Positions 1 through 10,736 of a DNA stretch of 64,000 nt are shown one piece after another. The position numbers and the translations under genes were made by a program. The stretch comes from Chromera velia (lineage: Eukaryota > Sar > Chromeraceae), in assembly GCA_018398765.1 (NCBI GenBank), contig JAHBMJ010005030.1, forward strand, positions 1 through 64,000, read 5' to 3'. The notes under the pieces are model-generated. The model did no database searches. It saw only the letters and a program-made list of their open reading frames with translations, and was not told where the DNA came from. Positions within the stretch are counted from its first letter, which is position 1; each line of letters starts with the position of its first letter.

Positions 1-291
1 CAGGATTGAGAGTGTGCGCATTGGTACTGCGGCTTGTGCTAGGACGATTTTAAATTGTGCGCGCGACCGATCGTTCACGGGGTGGTGTTTGAGCCGTGCC
101 GAGATTTATTGATTTTTCGTGCCGTACGTGTATTTGGCATCGAATTGGCATGCATCCGTCTATCTATACATGTGTACTAAGATACAGGCATGTGAGATTT
201 CGAGTAGAAGGACTGCTCTTCCACTGAACACAGTGCTGCCGCCTACTAGCACAGTGCGGAGACGGTTGGGACATACGTTACAGCTGTCTGA

Positions 292-3066
292 AGTAACGCG
301 ATTTCTAAGGTAACACTAATTATACCTCTTGTCCCCCCGTCTGAGCCGACCCCCCCTACTGAGCAGCTGCGAGTTCTGGTGAGTGAATGGGAAGTGACCC
401 TGTCAGGGGTGAAGCCGTCGAAACCCGACTCCCAGGGAAGCGGGTGGGGGGGAGGGACAAGAAGGAGGAAAGAGAGAGCCGAGTGGTTTGACCATAAATA
501 TGTATGCATGAAAGTGAGGCTTCAGGAAGCGAGAAAAGAAAGAGACAGAGTCGAGAAAGAAACCATAAGCAGGCCACAAGAGAGTCTGCTGAAGGAAGCA
601 TGTAGAGCTGAGGTGAAGATAGTAAGAGAGACAGCAAGACTCTATGAGAAGAAAAGGGAAGCGTACAGAGAAGAGAAGTTAAAGAGACTTGCATATCACA
701 CACAGAGAGACCCGTGTCTGATCTGGAAACTCCGTCGCCAGCTGACTCTCGCTATAGATGGAAGAGACGCAGAGGGCCTAAAACCCAATGCAGGTGAGTT
801 CACAAATTTCTGGTCGAGTGTTTTCGCGGGTCCTGGGCTTCCCCCTCTCCCCTCAGACCTCCCTGTCATCCCTCGTAACTCTCCTTTCTTCTCATGAGCA
901 GACATACAGAATGCAGTCAAGAAGATAGACCTAAGCAAGGCAGCGGGACTCAAAGGCCTGCCCCCTCAACTGATGGAACTTTGTTTTGCAACCTCCTCTC
1001 TCTCTCAACTTCTCCTGTTTGTTTTGTTTAATTTAATGTTTCTTTTTCGCGTATGGCCAAAAGGCTGGAATTCAATCCGGATTGTGCCCGTGCCTAAAGG
1101 ACCCCCGTGCTTAGACTGCGGAGAATGGAGACCCATCCATGTAGTATCCGCTCTTGCAAAGCTTTTCTCTTTTTTACAGGAAGGTAGGCTGAGGAAACAG
1201 ACTAAGATAGACGAAAGACAGGTGGGCTTCAGAGAAGGCGTGGGGACGAGAGAAGGAATTGCGGCCCTTGCCTCAGTGATAGAGAGTTGTGAGAAAGAAA
1301 AGAAAGCTCTACTGGGGGCCTTCGTTGATTTCAGCAAAGCTTTTGATCGTGTTCCCCGGCAGAGAATGCTAGAGAGACTCAGAGAGGAAGGGGTAGAAGT
1401 ACAGGACATTCATATGGTGTATGCCATGTATGCGTCAGTGAGAGCCAGAGTAGACGGCAGCCAGACAGACATCGAAGAGGGCGCAGGGGTAAAGCAGGGT
1501 GATCCTTTGTCTCCTCTTCTCTTTCTTTTGTATATCAATGATCTGCATGAACGGGTAGAGAAAGGGATCGAATTGTCAGACAGACAGCAAGGCAGGGAGG
1601 GAGGGTCTGAAGGGGGGGAGGCTGTCTTGCTTGCAGATTTCCTCCTATCCAGTATAGGGTACGCGGATGACCTCGTCCTTCTCTCTCACAGTAGAAAAGA
1701 CCTGCAAAGAAAAATAGACAGATTAGACAGATACTGTAGAGAACAAAGGTTGTTGGTCAATCTAAAAAAGACAAAGATCATGACTCTGTCTTCCCGGGGG
1801 GCCGGGGAGGAAGGGGAAGTGACGTTCGATGGGAGGGTGGTTGAATGGGTGAATGAATATAAGTACCTGGGATGCATGTTCTATAAGGAAGGAAATTTAA
1901 AAATGAGTGTAGATGCATACCTGCAGTCAGCAGCAAAGGCTCTAGGGTCTCTTCAGGGCCTCCTCTCTTCTCTTGGTCCTCTTCCTGCCTCTACGAAAGT
2001 GCAGCTTTTCTGGTCGGTTTGGCTGCCTATCGCCACCTACTCCTTGGAGGCACTCCCTCTTAGGAAACAGGACATCGACACACTGACCGCGCTGCAACTC
2101 AGATTTGTTCGTTGGGCCTTCCGTCTCCCTCACAACTCTTTCACCTCTCCTTCTCTCTTCTCTATTGGTCTGTCCTCTATGCTCTGTGTCATGCGAAGTC
2201 GTGTTGCTTCTTTCCTCTCTTCTCTTCACCTCCAAAAGCGAGACCTCCCTAAAGCAGTCCTGTGTACATACAGAGGAGGGCTGTGCCCATCATTTCGTGC
2301 ATCTATCAATAAGTTGCTCCCGAAAGAGACCGCCAAGCTCCTCTCTCTAAGTGAGGCAGAGGCCCGCAGCGTGTGGTCACTGCAGTATGAAGATATGAGG
2401 CAAAGAGAATGGAAAACAGAAAGAGCCCTGGTAGGGAACCGGTTGAAAAGAGAAATGGCGGTCCAGACAGAAGGGGAGTGGTTGAAGGGATGGGCAGCTG
2501 AGAATGAAGACGACAACAGTTATCCAAGAAGAAACCCATCACTCTACCCACCCAACGCTGCATGCACCGCTTTTTAGAAAGCACATCCATCGAGAGAGAG
2601 ATTTGCTAAACTGCTCCTTTCCACCCAACGAATCCATTCAGGAAAGAAGGTGTCGGTGCCGTGCTCTCTGCCCTCGCCCTTTCTTCAGGCAGGCATTTCC
2701 ATCACGCCCCTTTTACTCAAAATCGTGGGGGGGGGAGCATGCCATGGCGGGGTGCAGGAAAAATTGTGTGTGCGTTGTCTGGATCAAGACAGACGACCGG
2801 TTGACGATGCTGTGCATCGCCTGACTGATTGCATAGGGAGGAGAGAGGAGTAAGCAGCATTGAAAGCGGTAGTGAGAGAAGTGAAGGATGGTCTCTCTCT
2901 TTTTGACAGGGTTACCGCTGCGCAAAGAGTGGCAGCAATCTCTAAGGTTAAAGGGGCGGGCCCAGCAGAGGTAGAAGCCTTTGAAAGCTGCTTCTTGATG
3001 CTTAATCATAAGCCGCGGCAGGGGTTTGAAGCAATAATGAGGTGCTTGAGAGAGGTAAAGAATTGA
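292..3066 (+). pseudogene. LINE ORF2-like reverse transcriptase, interrupted by in-frame stops
   Basis: The reverse transcriptase would copy the element RNA at the target site. Visible motifs are FVDFSKAFDRVPR (RT motif A, about 1321-1359), GVKQGDPLSPLLF (motif B, about 1489-1530), GYADDLVLLS (catalytic YADD, about 1660-1690), a VNLKKTKIM block and YKYLGC near 1860. A C-terminal finger CxxC...HxxxxC lies at about 2767-2832. All blocks are in the same frame, but TGA at 895-897, TAG at 2575-2577 and TAA at 2851-2853 interrupt it, with no frameshift between them. Sequence after each stop still reads as LINE-like protein. The copy is therefore probably inactive through point mutation, unless the stops are read through or represent sequencing errors. 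Confidence 0.85.
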
Positions 3067-3170
3067 GAGCATGCGTTTGATCTAGAATAATCGATCGATC
3101 AAACACCCTATGCATGAATGCATGGATGAACGGACCACCCAAGCCCAACAGAGGCTAGGGGTTAAGTCTT

Positions 3171-3218
3171 CTATCATCATCATCATCATCATCATCATTA
3201 TTATTATTATTATTATTA
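3171..3218 (+). repeat. (ATC)n(ATT)n microsatellite, probable LINE 3' tail
   Basis: About nine ATC units are followed by about six ATT units. The run lies roughly 100 bp after the last LINE stop codon, where a simple-repeat tail is expected. Confidence 0.7.
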
Positions 3219-3279
3219 ATCGGTCTATAGGCCATCATGCAATACATGAGTCATATCATTATGATCACTAGGCTATGCA

Positions 3280-3640
3280 CTGTAAAGCTTTAAAAAAAGA
3301 AAACTCAGGCCAGCTTTCTTTCTTTCCTTCTTTTTTTTTTTTTTCTTTCTTTCTTTCTTTCTTTAAACTTTGTTGACTTCATATGGGAAAATCTAGAGAA
3401 AAATCCTAAGAAAATCGAATCTACATCAAAGCTAGCATTAAAGATTCAATCTACAAAGGTTCAATCTTGGGTTCGATCTTGAATGAGAGTGCTAGTGAGA
3501 GTGGGTGCTAGAGTGAGAGTGACCCCAAGAGTGACTTAGGAGAGGACCTGATTTAGCTTGCTTTCCTAATAAAGCTTTAAACAAAGAAAACTCAGACAAA
3601 CTTTCTTTCTTTCTTTCTTTCTTTTTTACGTGAGTTTGCA
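3280..3640. repeat. Duplicated AAAGCTTTAAA...CTTTCTTT block
   Basis: A block reading AAAGCTTTAAA, AAAGAAAACTCAG and then a CTTT-rich run occurs at about 3286-3364 and again at about 3570-3628. Between them lies AT-rich sequence with short GAGTG repeats (3485-3530). No gene is seen. Confidence 0.5.
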
Positions 3641-3666
3641 TGGCTTAGCATCTGATTTATTATCAT

Positions 3667-3903
3667 CTAGGCGCCGCACATAGAAAAAAAAAAAGTTGGG
3701 AACTTCATGGGAAGGCCTATTTTTTTTCTTCTTTTTTTTTATTTTTTTATTTCAAGCGCCTCCAAAAGGAAAAGAATCACTTTCGACTCTGAAACTGACT
3801 TTTCCACACAAAATATGAACCTAACTTTTAACATTAAAAAAAAAAAGAAAAAAAAAAAGGTTGAGGGCGCCTAATTTTTTTTTTTTTTATGTGCGGCGCC
3901 TAG
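3667..3903. mobile_element. hAT-like MITE, copy A
   Basis: The 237-bp element starts CTAGGCGCCGCACATA and ends with the exact reverse complement TATGTGCGGCGCCTAG. The 8 bp on either side are ATTATCAT and ATCATCAT (7 of 8 identical), consistent with the 8-bp target duplication of the hAT superfamily. The interior is A/T homopolymer-rich and non-coding. The copy at 39723-39970 is the same element in the opposite orientation: the central stretch around GACTCTGAAACTGACTTTTCC is shared as its reverse complement. No transposase is present, so this is a non-autonomous copy. Confidence 0.85.
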
Positions 3904-5455
3904 ATCATCATCAGGTTGAGCTAGCTTGCTACACTTAGACAGATCTGAACTACGATCTTAGATAAGGAAATTCTGTTGTTAACTAGGTTGTTAATGGTCA
4001 CCAATACAGGAAAGACCTTCTTATCATCATCATCACCTTTTAGGAATGCTGAAGGCTACCAGTGAAGCTAGCTGAAGCACAGCGTTGTTCTTACAATATC
4101 GTATATATACTAGCACATATATATCTAACCTTGCTCCAATTATAATTACATACACCTAAACTGCAATTAATCTGATTGAATTGAATTTACATGTGCATAA
4201 CATACTAATAGATTATATGCGAGACGCAACCGGCCTGCTTGTTTACACCGCATCATGGTCCGCATGCTATCATCATAGTCTCATATCATATATTGCGGTC
4301 GGCATTGCGCCGCCGTTTCATATGCCATTAATTGTGGCGCGTGCCGCAAGCTCTATAGGGAGATCCTACTAGAGATGCTAATACTATATATATATATATA
4401 TCCTTACAGAGATTAAAAAAAATATGTAACTATATATACTATTAGTATTTTTAACTTTACAAACTAGACCTAGGTCCTAGAACTAGACTTGAAATCTGCT
4501 AGGAGCTATATGTATACTACTAGGTATACTAGTAGCTTGAGTTTCCACTACAGGTCTTGAACTGTGTTTTTGTTTGAAGTTCTGATTGACAGAAGTGGTA
4601 CTAACACAGTGAGTCACACATGACTCACACGCCCTAGCACATGCCAGTTATCAGTGCATGCTTTGAAGCCCTTGGTTGGAAGGCTTCAATGTGTATGCAT
4701 GCTATGGTACATACAGATGACTCGATCTGGACAATTTGATTGCCTCCTCTGCTTTTTTCCACAGACTGGAGGTTACATTCCTCAACTTGAACTTCCTTCC
4801 TGGACATGCACAAGCTCATTTACGATTGAAAGAAGCTTGTCAGAAGAAAAGTGCCGGCTCTGTTTCGATCTGTCCGTACGGCTACTGACACATCGAGACA
4901 CCGGTGCTCGCAAAGAGATCACAGAAAGGGGCAAAGAGTACATTAGAGAGAGACAGGCCAAGAAAGCGCCTGCATGGAACGACGTCAGGCTGGGAATCGA
5001 CTAAGACTGGACGGCGGCTTGATTCACGGTGAAGGAGACTCATCTTCAAACCAAACAGAGAAAGCAAAAACGAACGACGATCAAAACTAGGACTGACATT
5101 CAGTCGAATTTTTTTGATCAGTCCCAATACCACTGTGTGCTCCAAAGGTCTTAACTTGACTGAAGATGGGGGATGGTCCTTTCCGAGAGTGAATGTGTGA
5201 AGGTGAGAGTTGGTTTAATGGATGGATGGATGGATCGAGGCGAGTCAATCAATCGTTTCTGTCCGAACGAAAAGCAACACAAAAAACATGCAGGGCCCAA
5301 CTGTTGACCCATCCTGCCCCTTTGCGCATTTGCAGTCATAAGTTCTGCTCTTAAGTGATCTCGTTGCGATATCAGAGTCTTTCTTTTTCTTTTCTCGGTT
5401 GAATCCGATTTCGACGACAGATACTTTCTCTGTCATCTGACCAGATGGATCCTTC
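3904..5455. other. Intergenic, AT-rich, with one doubtful ORF
   Basis: There is a (TA)n run at about 4385-4402. A plus-strand open stretch at about 4762-5004 follows a good acceptor (TTTTTTCCACAG) and ends in a charged helix-like tail with a CxxC; it could be a terminal exon, but no upstream exon or homology was recognised. The rest shows nothing. Confidence 0.4.
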
Positions 5456-7375
5456 TCACATCTCCACCACAGACTCGTGTTTCGTGTCTGCGGCGGTATT
5501 CTCTTCCTCTTCTTCCTCCACCTTCACTGAGGGGGACTCAACAAGTGCCTGAGAAGGGAGGGAGTCTCTTTCGATCTCCTCCTCCTTTTTTTCAGACACA
5601 GACACAGGGACCGTTCCCTCACCAGAAGAAGAGAAACCCTCCTGGGACACCACGGAGAGCGGAATGGGCGCCTGGCCCTCATGTGAGGCCTCCATCTGGA
5701 AGTCTGCCTCGGAAGGCGGAGGGGGAGGGGGAGGCGGGTGAGCTCCATGAGGGCCGGGAGGGGGAGGCGGGTGGGCTCCAGGAGGGCCGGGAGGGGGAGG
5801 CGGGTGAGCTCCAGGAGGGGCGGGGTGAAACTTGTGTGGGTGCTCATGCTCATGCTCATGATGGTGCTCATGGTGGTGTCTGTGAGGGAAGTGGTCTTCA
5901 TGGGGGTGGTGTTCATGATGGTGATGGTGCATGTCCCCCTCACTGCCCAGCATCATCTTGCCCTCCCCATGATGACAGGGTCCTCTCTCTCTTCCCCTCA
6001 GAGGCCCCCGCTCCTCCTTCAAGAACACATCTGTACAAAAACAATAAAGTAAACTTCAATCTATTGCTGCCCAATTATTCGCCCTGCCAAGTGAGTATAT
6101 ACATGCGTGCCTGATTTTCCGGATCTGAGACCAGAAAGAGGGAAGAGCTTTCGGGAGAGCAGGAGCAGACTCACACGGTGGCATCTCACCAACATTAGCC
6201 TCTCCACACACGTCACATCATTAAAGAGCCCAAACCAAAAAAGACCAGGCCGACAGAGAGAAACAGTCAAAACGGCCGACGGGGACACACAGACGTACAA
6301 TATATACGAAGGAGAAAACAAAGGTCTAACGACGCACCTCTGCACCCCAGAGTAACCACAGACCCCTGGACGTCGGTTCTCCAGGCGTACCCGTCCCAGT
6401 AAAGCCAATGGGCGTTTACTTCCATGGGCGTCCTTGCGGAGGTCTGGGGGGAGGTCAGTCCGGCATCGCACTTGTCGGGGTTGGGGGCGTAGTCAGAGAC
6501 CACCCAGACCGACAGAGAGGGACAGTACCAGAACCAGTTGGGACCGTTGACCTGCAAATCAGAACGGTCATTCACATTTAGTCACAGTGCATTACATGCG
6601 TTTGCAATCCATCCTTCCATAAGTCGTCCCTGCAAGTTTGCATGCATGCAAGTGCCGTTGGATGATGAACCCATCGATAGAACACGGGACGATGATGTGA
6701 ACATGCCAATCCACCTTCCTTCCCGAGCGATCAACTTCTTTGTGATTTCGCATGCCGGCCGGCCGAACGAGAGTGTGCATTGAGCAGAGAAGGGCTGTCC
6801 CCGTAAGCACCAGTCACAGCACGGAAGCTGCCTAACTGACTCACATACCTGCTTCCAGTAGGGTCTACCGAAGAATTCGTACTCGGGCTGGATCACGTAG
6901 CTGCCTGCCTTGGTGGCCTGTGTGGGTTCCATTATCGTCAGCTGGACGTTTGTGCACCCATAGCAGTCTTTCCCGGTGGCACAGTAACCTGCAGATAGAC
7001 GGGACAGAAGGAAGAAGAGGGGAGAGGAGTTGATCCCCTCCGTCTACGCAGACTCGGCTCGTGGGAGAACAGCCATTGAAAGAACCACATCCACACGCAC
7101 AATGGACATGAAGTGTGAATGGTAGGAAAGGACCAGAAAAAGGCGATCAAACACGGACAGCCACAGAATTCAATCGGAGATGCCACAAAATTCAGTCAAG
7201 TCTTCCAGTCCTATACAGTTCACCGACCAGGCTTGCAGTAGCACCCGAACCACCCTCCACAGTACTGCTCCTTTGCACAAGAGACAAGGTAACAGCTCAC
7301 ACCCGTCGACGAAGGGCAAATGGATGAGTCTGATGCCGCGGAAACCGCGGAAAGAAGAAAGAGGAGTGCTTTCAT
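5456..7375 (-). CDS. Secreted Cys-rich protein with His- and Pro-rich tail
   Basis: The four exons on the minus strand are 7375-7228, 6988-6849, 6551-6338 and 6030-5456. All have GT-AG borders and matching phases (1, 0, 1), giving 358 aa. The start ATG at 7375 opens a clean signal peptide (MKALLFLLSAVSAA) followed by a Cys-dense segment (about ten Cys in residues 20-63, e.g. CGGWFGCYC). Exons 2-3 encode a Trp/Tyr-rich domain with PNWFWYCPSL and HWLYWDGYAW. Exon 4 is low complexity: repeated His pairs and His-Glu-His runs, three GAHPPPPPGP-type repeats, then an acidic Ser/Glu tail. It is probably a secreted or cell-surface metal-binding protein, inferred from composition only. No family was recognised. 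Exon 1 is too short to be found by ORF length alone. Confidence 0.8.
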
Positions 7376-7977
7376 GACCTATATGACAGGCCCAAGAGAA
7401 CAGATACTTGTCAACTGAAGGCGGGTTGTTTAGCAGAGATTAAAAAGACGATGGGCTGACTCAGCCTTGCACAATAAACGATCCAATAGACGTGGTTGCA
7501 CTGTTGGAGATCACTGCGACTCCGTTCAACGCTTCGAAAATCGTAAAGACTAGCTTTAATTGCATGATTGAGTTAAATTTCGATCGAATTCATGCAGTGA
7601 CAGCGATTAATTGGGCTTTTATCCGCGGCGGGGCGGGCTGCGGGGGCCGGCCATGCTTGCATGCAGCCCTCGATCGATCATGGCCCCCCTCAAGAAAAAG
7701 CCTTCACATTGCATGTGTTGTCCTGCCTAAGCTAGGGTGCCTAAGCTCTGCGCACGCGGCCCTTAATTGTGAGTGGACCCCGGCAGGACGCAGCCATATA
7801 GGCCCCCCACGTCACACTGCGGCCCCGGCCCCCGGCCCGGCAACAGTCCCGAAAATCTTGCAATTAAGACAAAAAATATGAAAACAAAAAAACAGGCACA
7901 CAAGTTAACTGTATCTTACTGTGTCTAGAAAAGTAGGAGGAACTAAACTAAAATAAACGATGACTTTCAATATATTG
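7376..7977. other. Upstream region of the secreted-protein gene
   Basis: This 600-bp stretch holds the 5' flank of the gene that starts at 7375. A GC-rich island (7620-7850) has GGCCGG and GGCCCCGG motifs loosely like the repeat family at 16.9-17.8 kb. No further coding signal is seen. Confidence 0.4.
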
Positions 7978-7982
7978 ATATT

Positions 7983-8372
7983 TGTTGGATACTATGGCTG
8001 AAGGCACTACTAGATAAACAAATTCCGCTTACCGCCATGACATCCATTAATAGATTGGTGGCTATCAGCATAAGAGGATATTGAAGACACAGATACGCAA
8101 TCTTCTCCTCTAGCTAGGATTATTCGGTTTCTGTAATTTTATTCATGCTTGCAACACTTACGCAATCTAATTGCGCAATCGCTTGCATGCGGGGCACTTA
8201 AAACGCGCACCGTCACCTTAATATGGTTTGCATGCGTTCACGCTTTCCAGGACCACGGCCCCGGCACCTCATCAATTACTGCACCGCATTGCGCCGCCAC
8301 ATAAGGTTTTTATCCTAACTTGTCTCATCGAAATGCACTGTTTGCTACTGCAACCAGACACGGCACTCAACA
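7983..8372. repeat. 5' LTR
   Basis: This 390-bp direct repeat is the left partner of 10355-10731. It has a 13-bp insertion (or the other copy a deletion) near the GCGCAATCG motif. Confidence 0.88.
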
Positions 8373-10354
8373 AGCACCCCCTGACCAAACATTCATGTGA
8401 AGGAATACTTAAAGGCTCATCATTTCATTCACTTTCACTTTCACATCAACTTTTCACTCAAACTTCATTATCAATTCCTTTATTCATTCATTCTTTCATT
8501 CATTTGCTTTTCATTGCATTCAGGAGTTTATTGGTTCGATTGCAGTGCTGCCGATAGGAATCTGCAGATCTGCAGACACAGCTTGAGAGCTATTGACCAA
8601 CGTCGCTGCACACACACTTCCTTCAACCTCGTTGGCCTTCGTGGTCTATGAACAGGCACATTAACTCATAACTTTCAGTCTCTATCACACGTTGGCCTTC
8701 GCATGACTTCTGACCCTCTCAACCTTTCCTGTGGCTCCTTTAACCAGGTGGGGCTCCATTAAACCCACACTGCTTTCGTGACACTGTGTTCATCTCCTTT
8801 CACTTCTTCTTGCCTTCGGATCTTCCGTCTGTCTGTTCATTGCTTTATGCACTCAAGATTCATTCATTTTCCATTTTCTTTCCTTTTTCTTGAACGCGCA
8901 TGCTTACTTCCTTTCAGACCAAACGAATTTTCTTCAGACTTTCTTTTTATTTGCTTTTCCTTTCCTTTTATTGTTTCCTTTAATTTCTTTTGACGGTTCT
9001 TTCTCTTTCGTTCTGTGCACTACACAAGGTTCTCTTCTTCAATTTTAAGATTGCTTCCTTTCCACGCCTGCAAGTAGCTTGGTGGGCTCCTTCCAGATCA
9101 CTCTTCTTACCATCAGACTGGCAGAAATCAGCTTTCTTTTCCTTTTCTTCCTTTCTTTTTTCTGCGCCTGTGCACTCATCTTCTTCTCTTCCGTTTCTTC
9201 CAACTGACTGTCTGTCTGCTAATTGTCATGCACCCAGAATTCTTTCTTTCTGCGACGGCCGCATTTGGGGAATCATGACCCCGCTTCCTTATTCCCAGAT
9301 GTGCATGTTTCCTTCTATCAGACACTCAACAGAAAGTTTTCCGATTCTTCGTTCTCCGTCTCTTTCCTTCTTTTCCCTTCTTTCTCACCCCTCAATCTTT
9401 CTTCCTTTCTTTTCTTCTCATCTTTCTTTTCTTTCTTTTTTTTATCACTGCCTTTCTCTTTTGAAATATAGATAGACGCAGAGGGACAAACAGGGGGAAA
9501 GTAGGGAAAACAGGGATTCATTCATTCATGCCTTTGCACCCAGTCATGCTGACTGTGTATTCGTCTTTCTTTCCTTTCTGCCTCTTTCTTCCTCTCCTCA
9601 AGAAAGTTTCTTCTTCTCCTTCTAGTGGCGTTATGTCTTCCCCTTCTCTTTCTTGAGAAGGCTGCCCCGTGGCTTGCTTCTGGCTTCGCTCCATCTCCTC
9701 CCCTCATACCGAGAAGTTCGTTCCTTTTGCACACAGTGTGCACGCACAGAGGTCGTCAGTCACCCCCGGCTTCTGCAGCCACCCGAATGTTCGGAGAGAA
9801 CTCGAAAACTCCTCCGGAACCCTTTCTCCATCGACTCTTCCTTTTCGTGAACTTGTTGGTCATGCTGGTCCGTTGACCAGTTGCAGTTTTTCGTTATGCA
9901 GGACGCCCAGGGTTCGATCGATTCCCTATCTTCTCAATCTACCCTTCATCTGCCGGCTTCTGGCTGTTTGAAGGTCCCCAGTCAGCCCTTTCTTCATCAG
10001 GCTGTGATCATTGTTATCGGGAGGTATAGGCCAGGTCTTCTGCTGCTTCTTCAGCTCACCAGGTGGTCTTTATATCGCAATAGTACTAACTGTTGCACTC
10101 TCCGTCTCCTTTCATCACTGCTTCTTTCAAGAGGCTTCTTTTCCTTTCCATCATATTTCTTCAAGTTGCTTCAAATCCTCAGGCCCCCCTTCCATCAGAC
10201 CACTCGTCTGAATAGGTTTTGCCAAGCTGCTGCCACTCATTTGTACTACCATCAAGGTTGGTGGACATGCAGACTCTTTTGCAACACTTGTGAGCAACTG
10301 ATCGTTTCGATCCTCTTCTCTTTTCTTTGTCTCATCAGTTTGACCACAGTGATT

Positions 10355-10731
10355 TGTTGGATGCTATAGCTGAAGGCACTACTAGATGAACAGATTCCGC
10401 TTACCGCCATGACATCCATTAATAGGTTGATGGCTATCAGCATAAGAGGATGTTGAAAATGCAGATACGCAATCTTCTCCTCTAGCCAGGATTGTTCGGT
10501 TTCTGTAATTTCATTCATGCTTGCAACACTTGCGCAATCGCTTGCATGTGGGGCACTTAAAACGCGCACCGTTACCTTAACATGGTTTGCATGTGTTCAC
10601 GCTTTCCAGGACCACGGCCCCAGCACCCCATCAATTACTGCGCCGCATTGCGCCGTCACATAAGGCTTTCATCCTAACTTGTCTCATCGAAATGCACTGT
10701 TTGCTACTGCAACCAGACACGGCACTCAACA
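10355..10731. repeat. 3' LTR
   Basis: This 377-bp repeat closely matches 7983-8372 with scattered substitutions. It ends in CAACA followed by the target duplication ATATT. Confidence 0.88.
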
Positions 10732-10736
10732 ATATT

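Larger units (their letters stand above)
292..3218 (+). mobile_element. 5'-truncated non-LTR retrotransposon (LINE)
   Basis: One reading frame runs from about 292 to 3066. It carries a basic linker, a full reverse transcriptase domain and a C-terminal CCHC-like finger, the usual order at the 3' half of a LINE ORF2. No endonuclease domain is seen upstream, so the copy looks 5'-truncated. After the last stop there is about 100 bp of untranslated sequence and then an (ATC)n(ATT)n run at 3171-3218, a plausible simple-repeat 3' tail. The clade was not determined. I could not identify target duplications. Confidence 0.85.
7983..10731. mobile_element. Non-autonomous LTR retrotransposon (LARD/TRIM-like)
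   Basis: Two direct repeats of about 390 and 377 bp start TGTTGGAT and end ACTCAACA, the TG...CA ends of LTRs. The element is bounded by a perfect 5-bp target duplication ATATT (7978-7982 and 10732-10736). The 1,982-bp interior is pyrimidine-rich and has no gag, protease, RT or integrase on either strand, so it would need proteins in trans. No clear primer-binding site or polypurine tract was recognised. Confidence 0.88.

Noticed and set aside
8228-10369. Open frames inside the LTR element (e.g. 8990-9475)
   Set aside because: They are pyrimidine-driven Phe/Ser/Leu frames without retroelement motifs or conserved starts.
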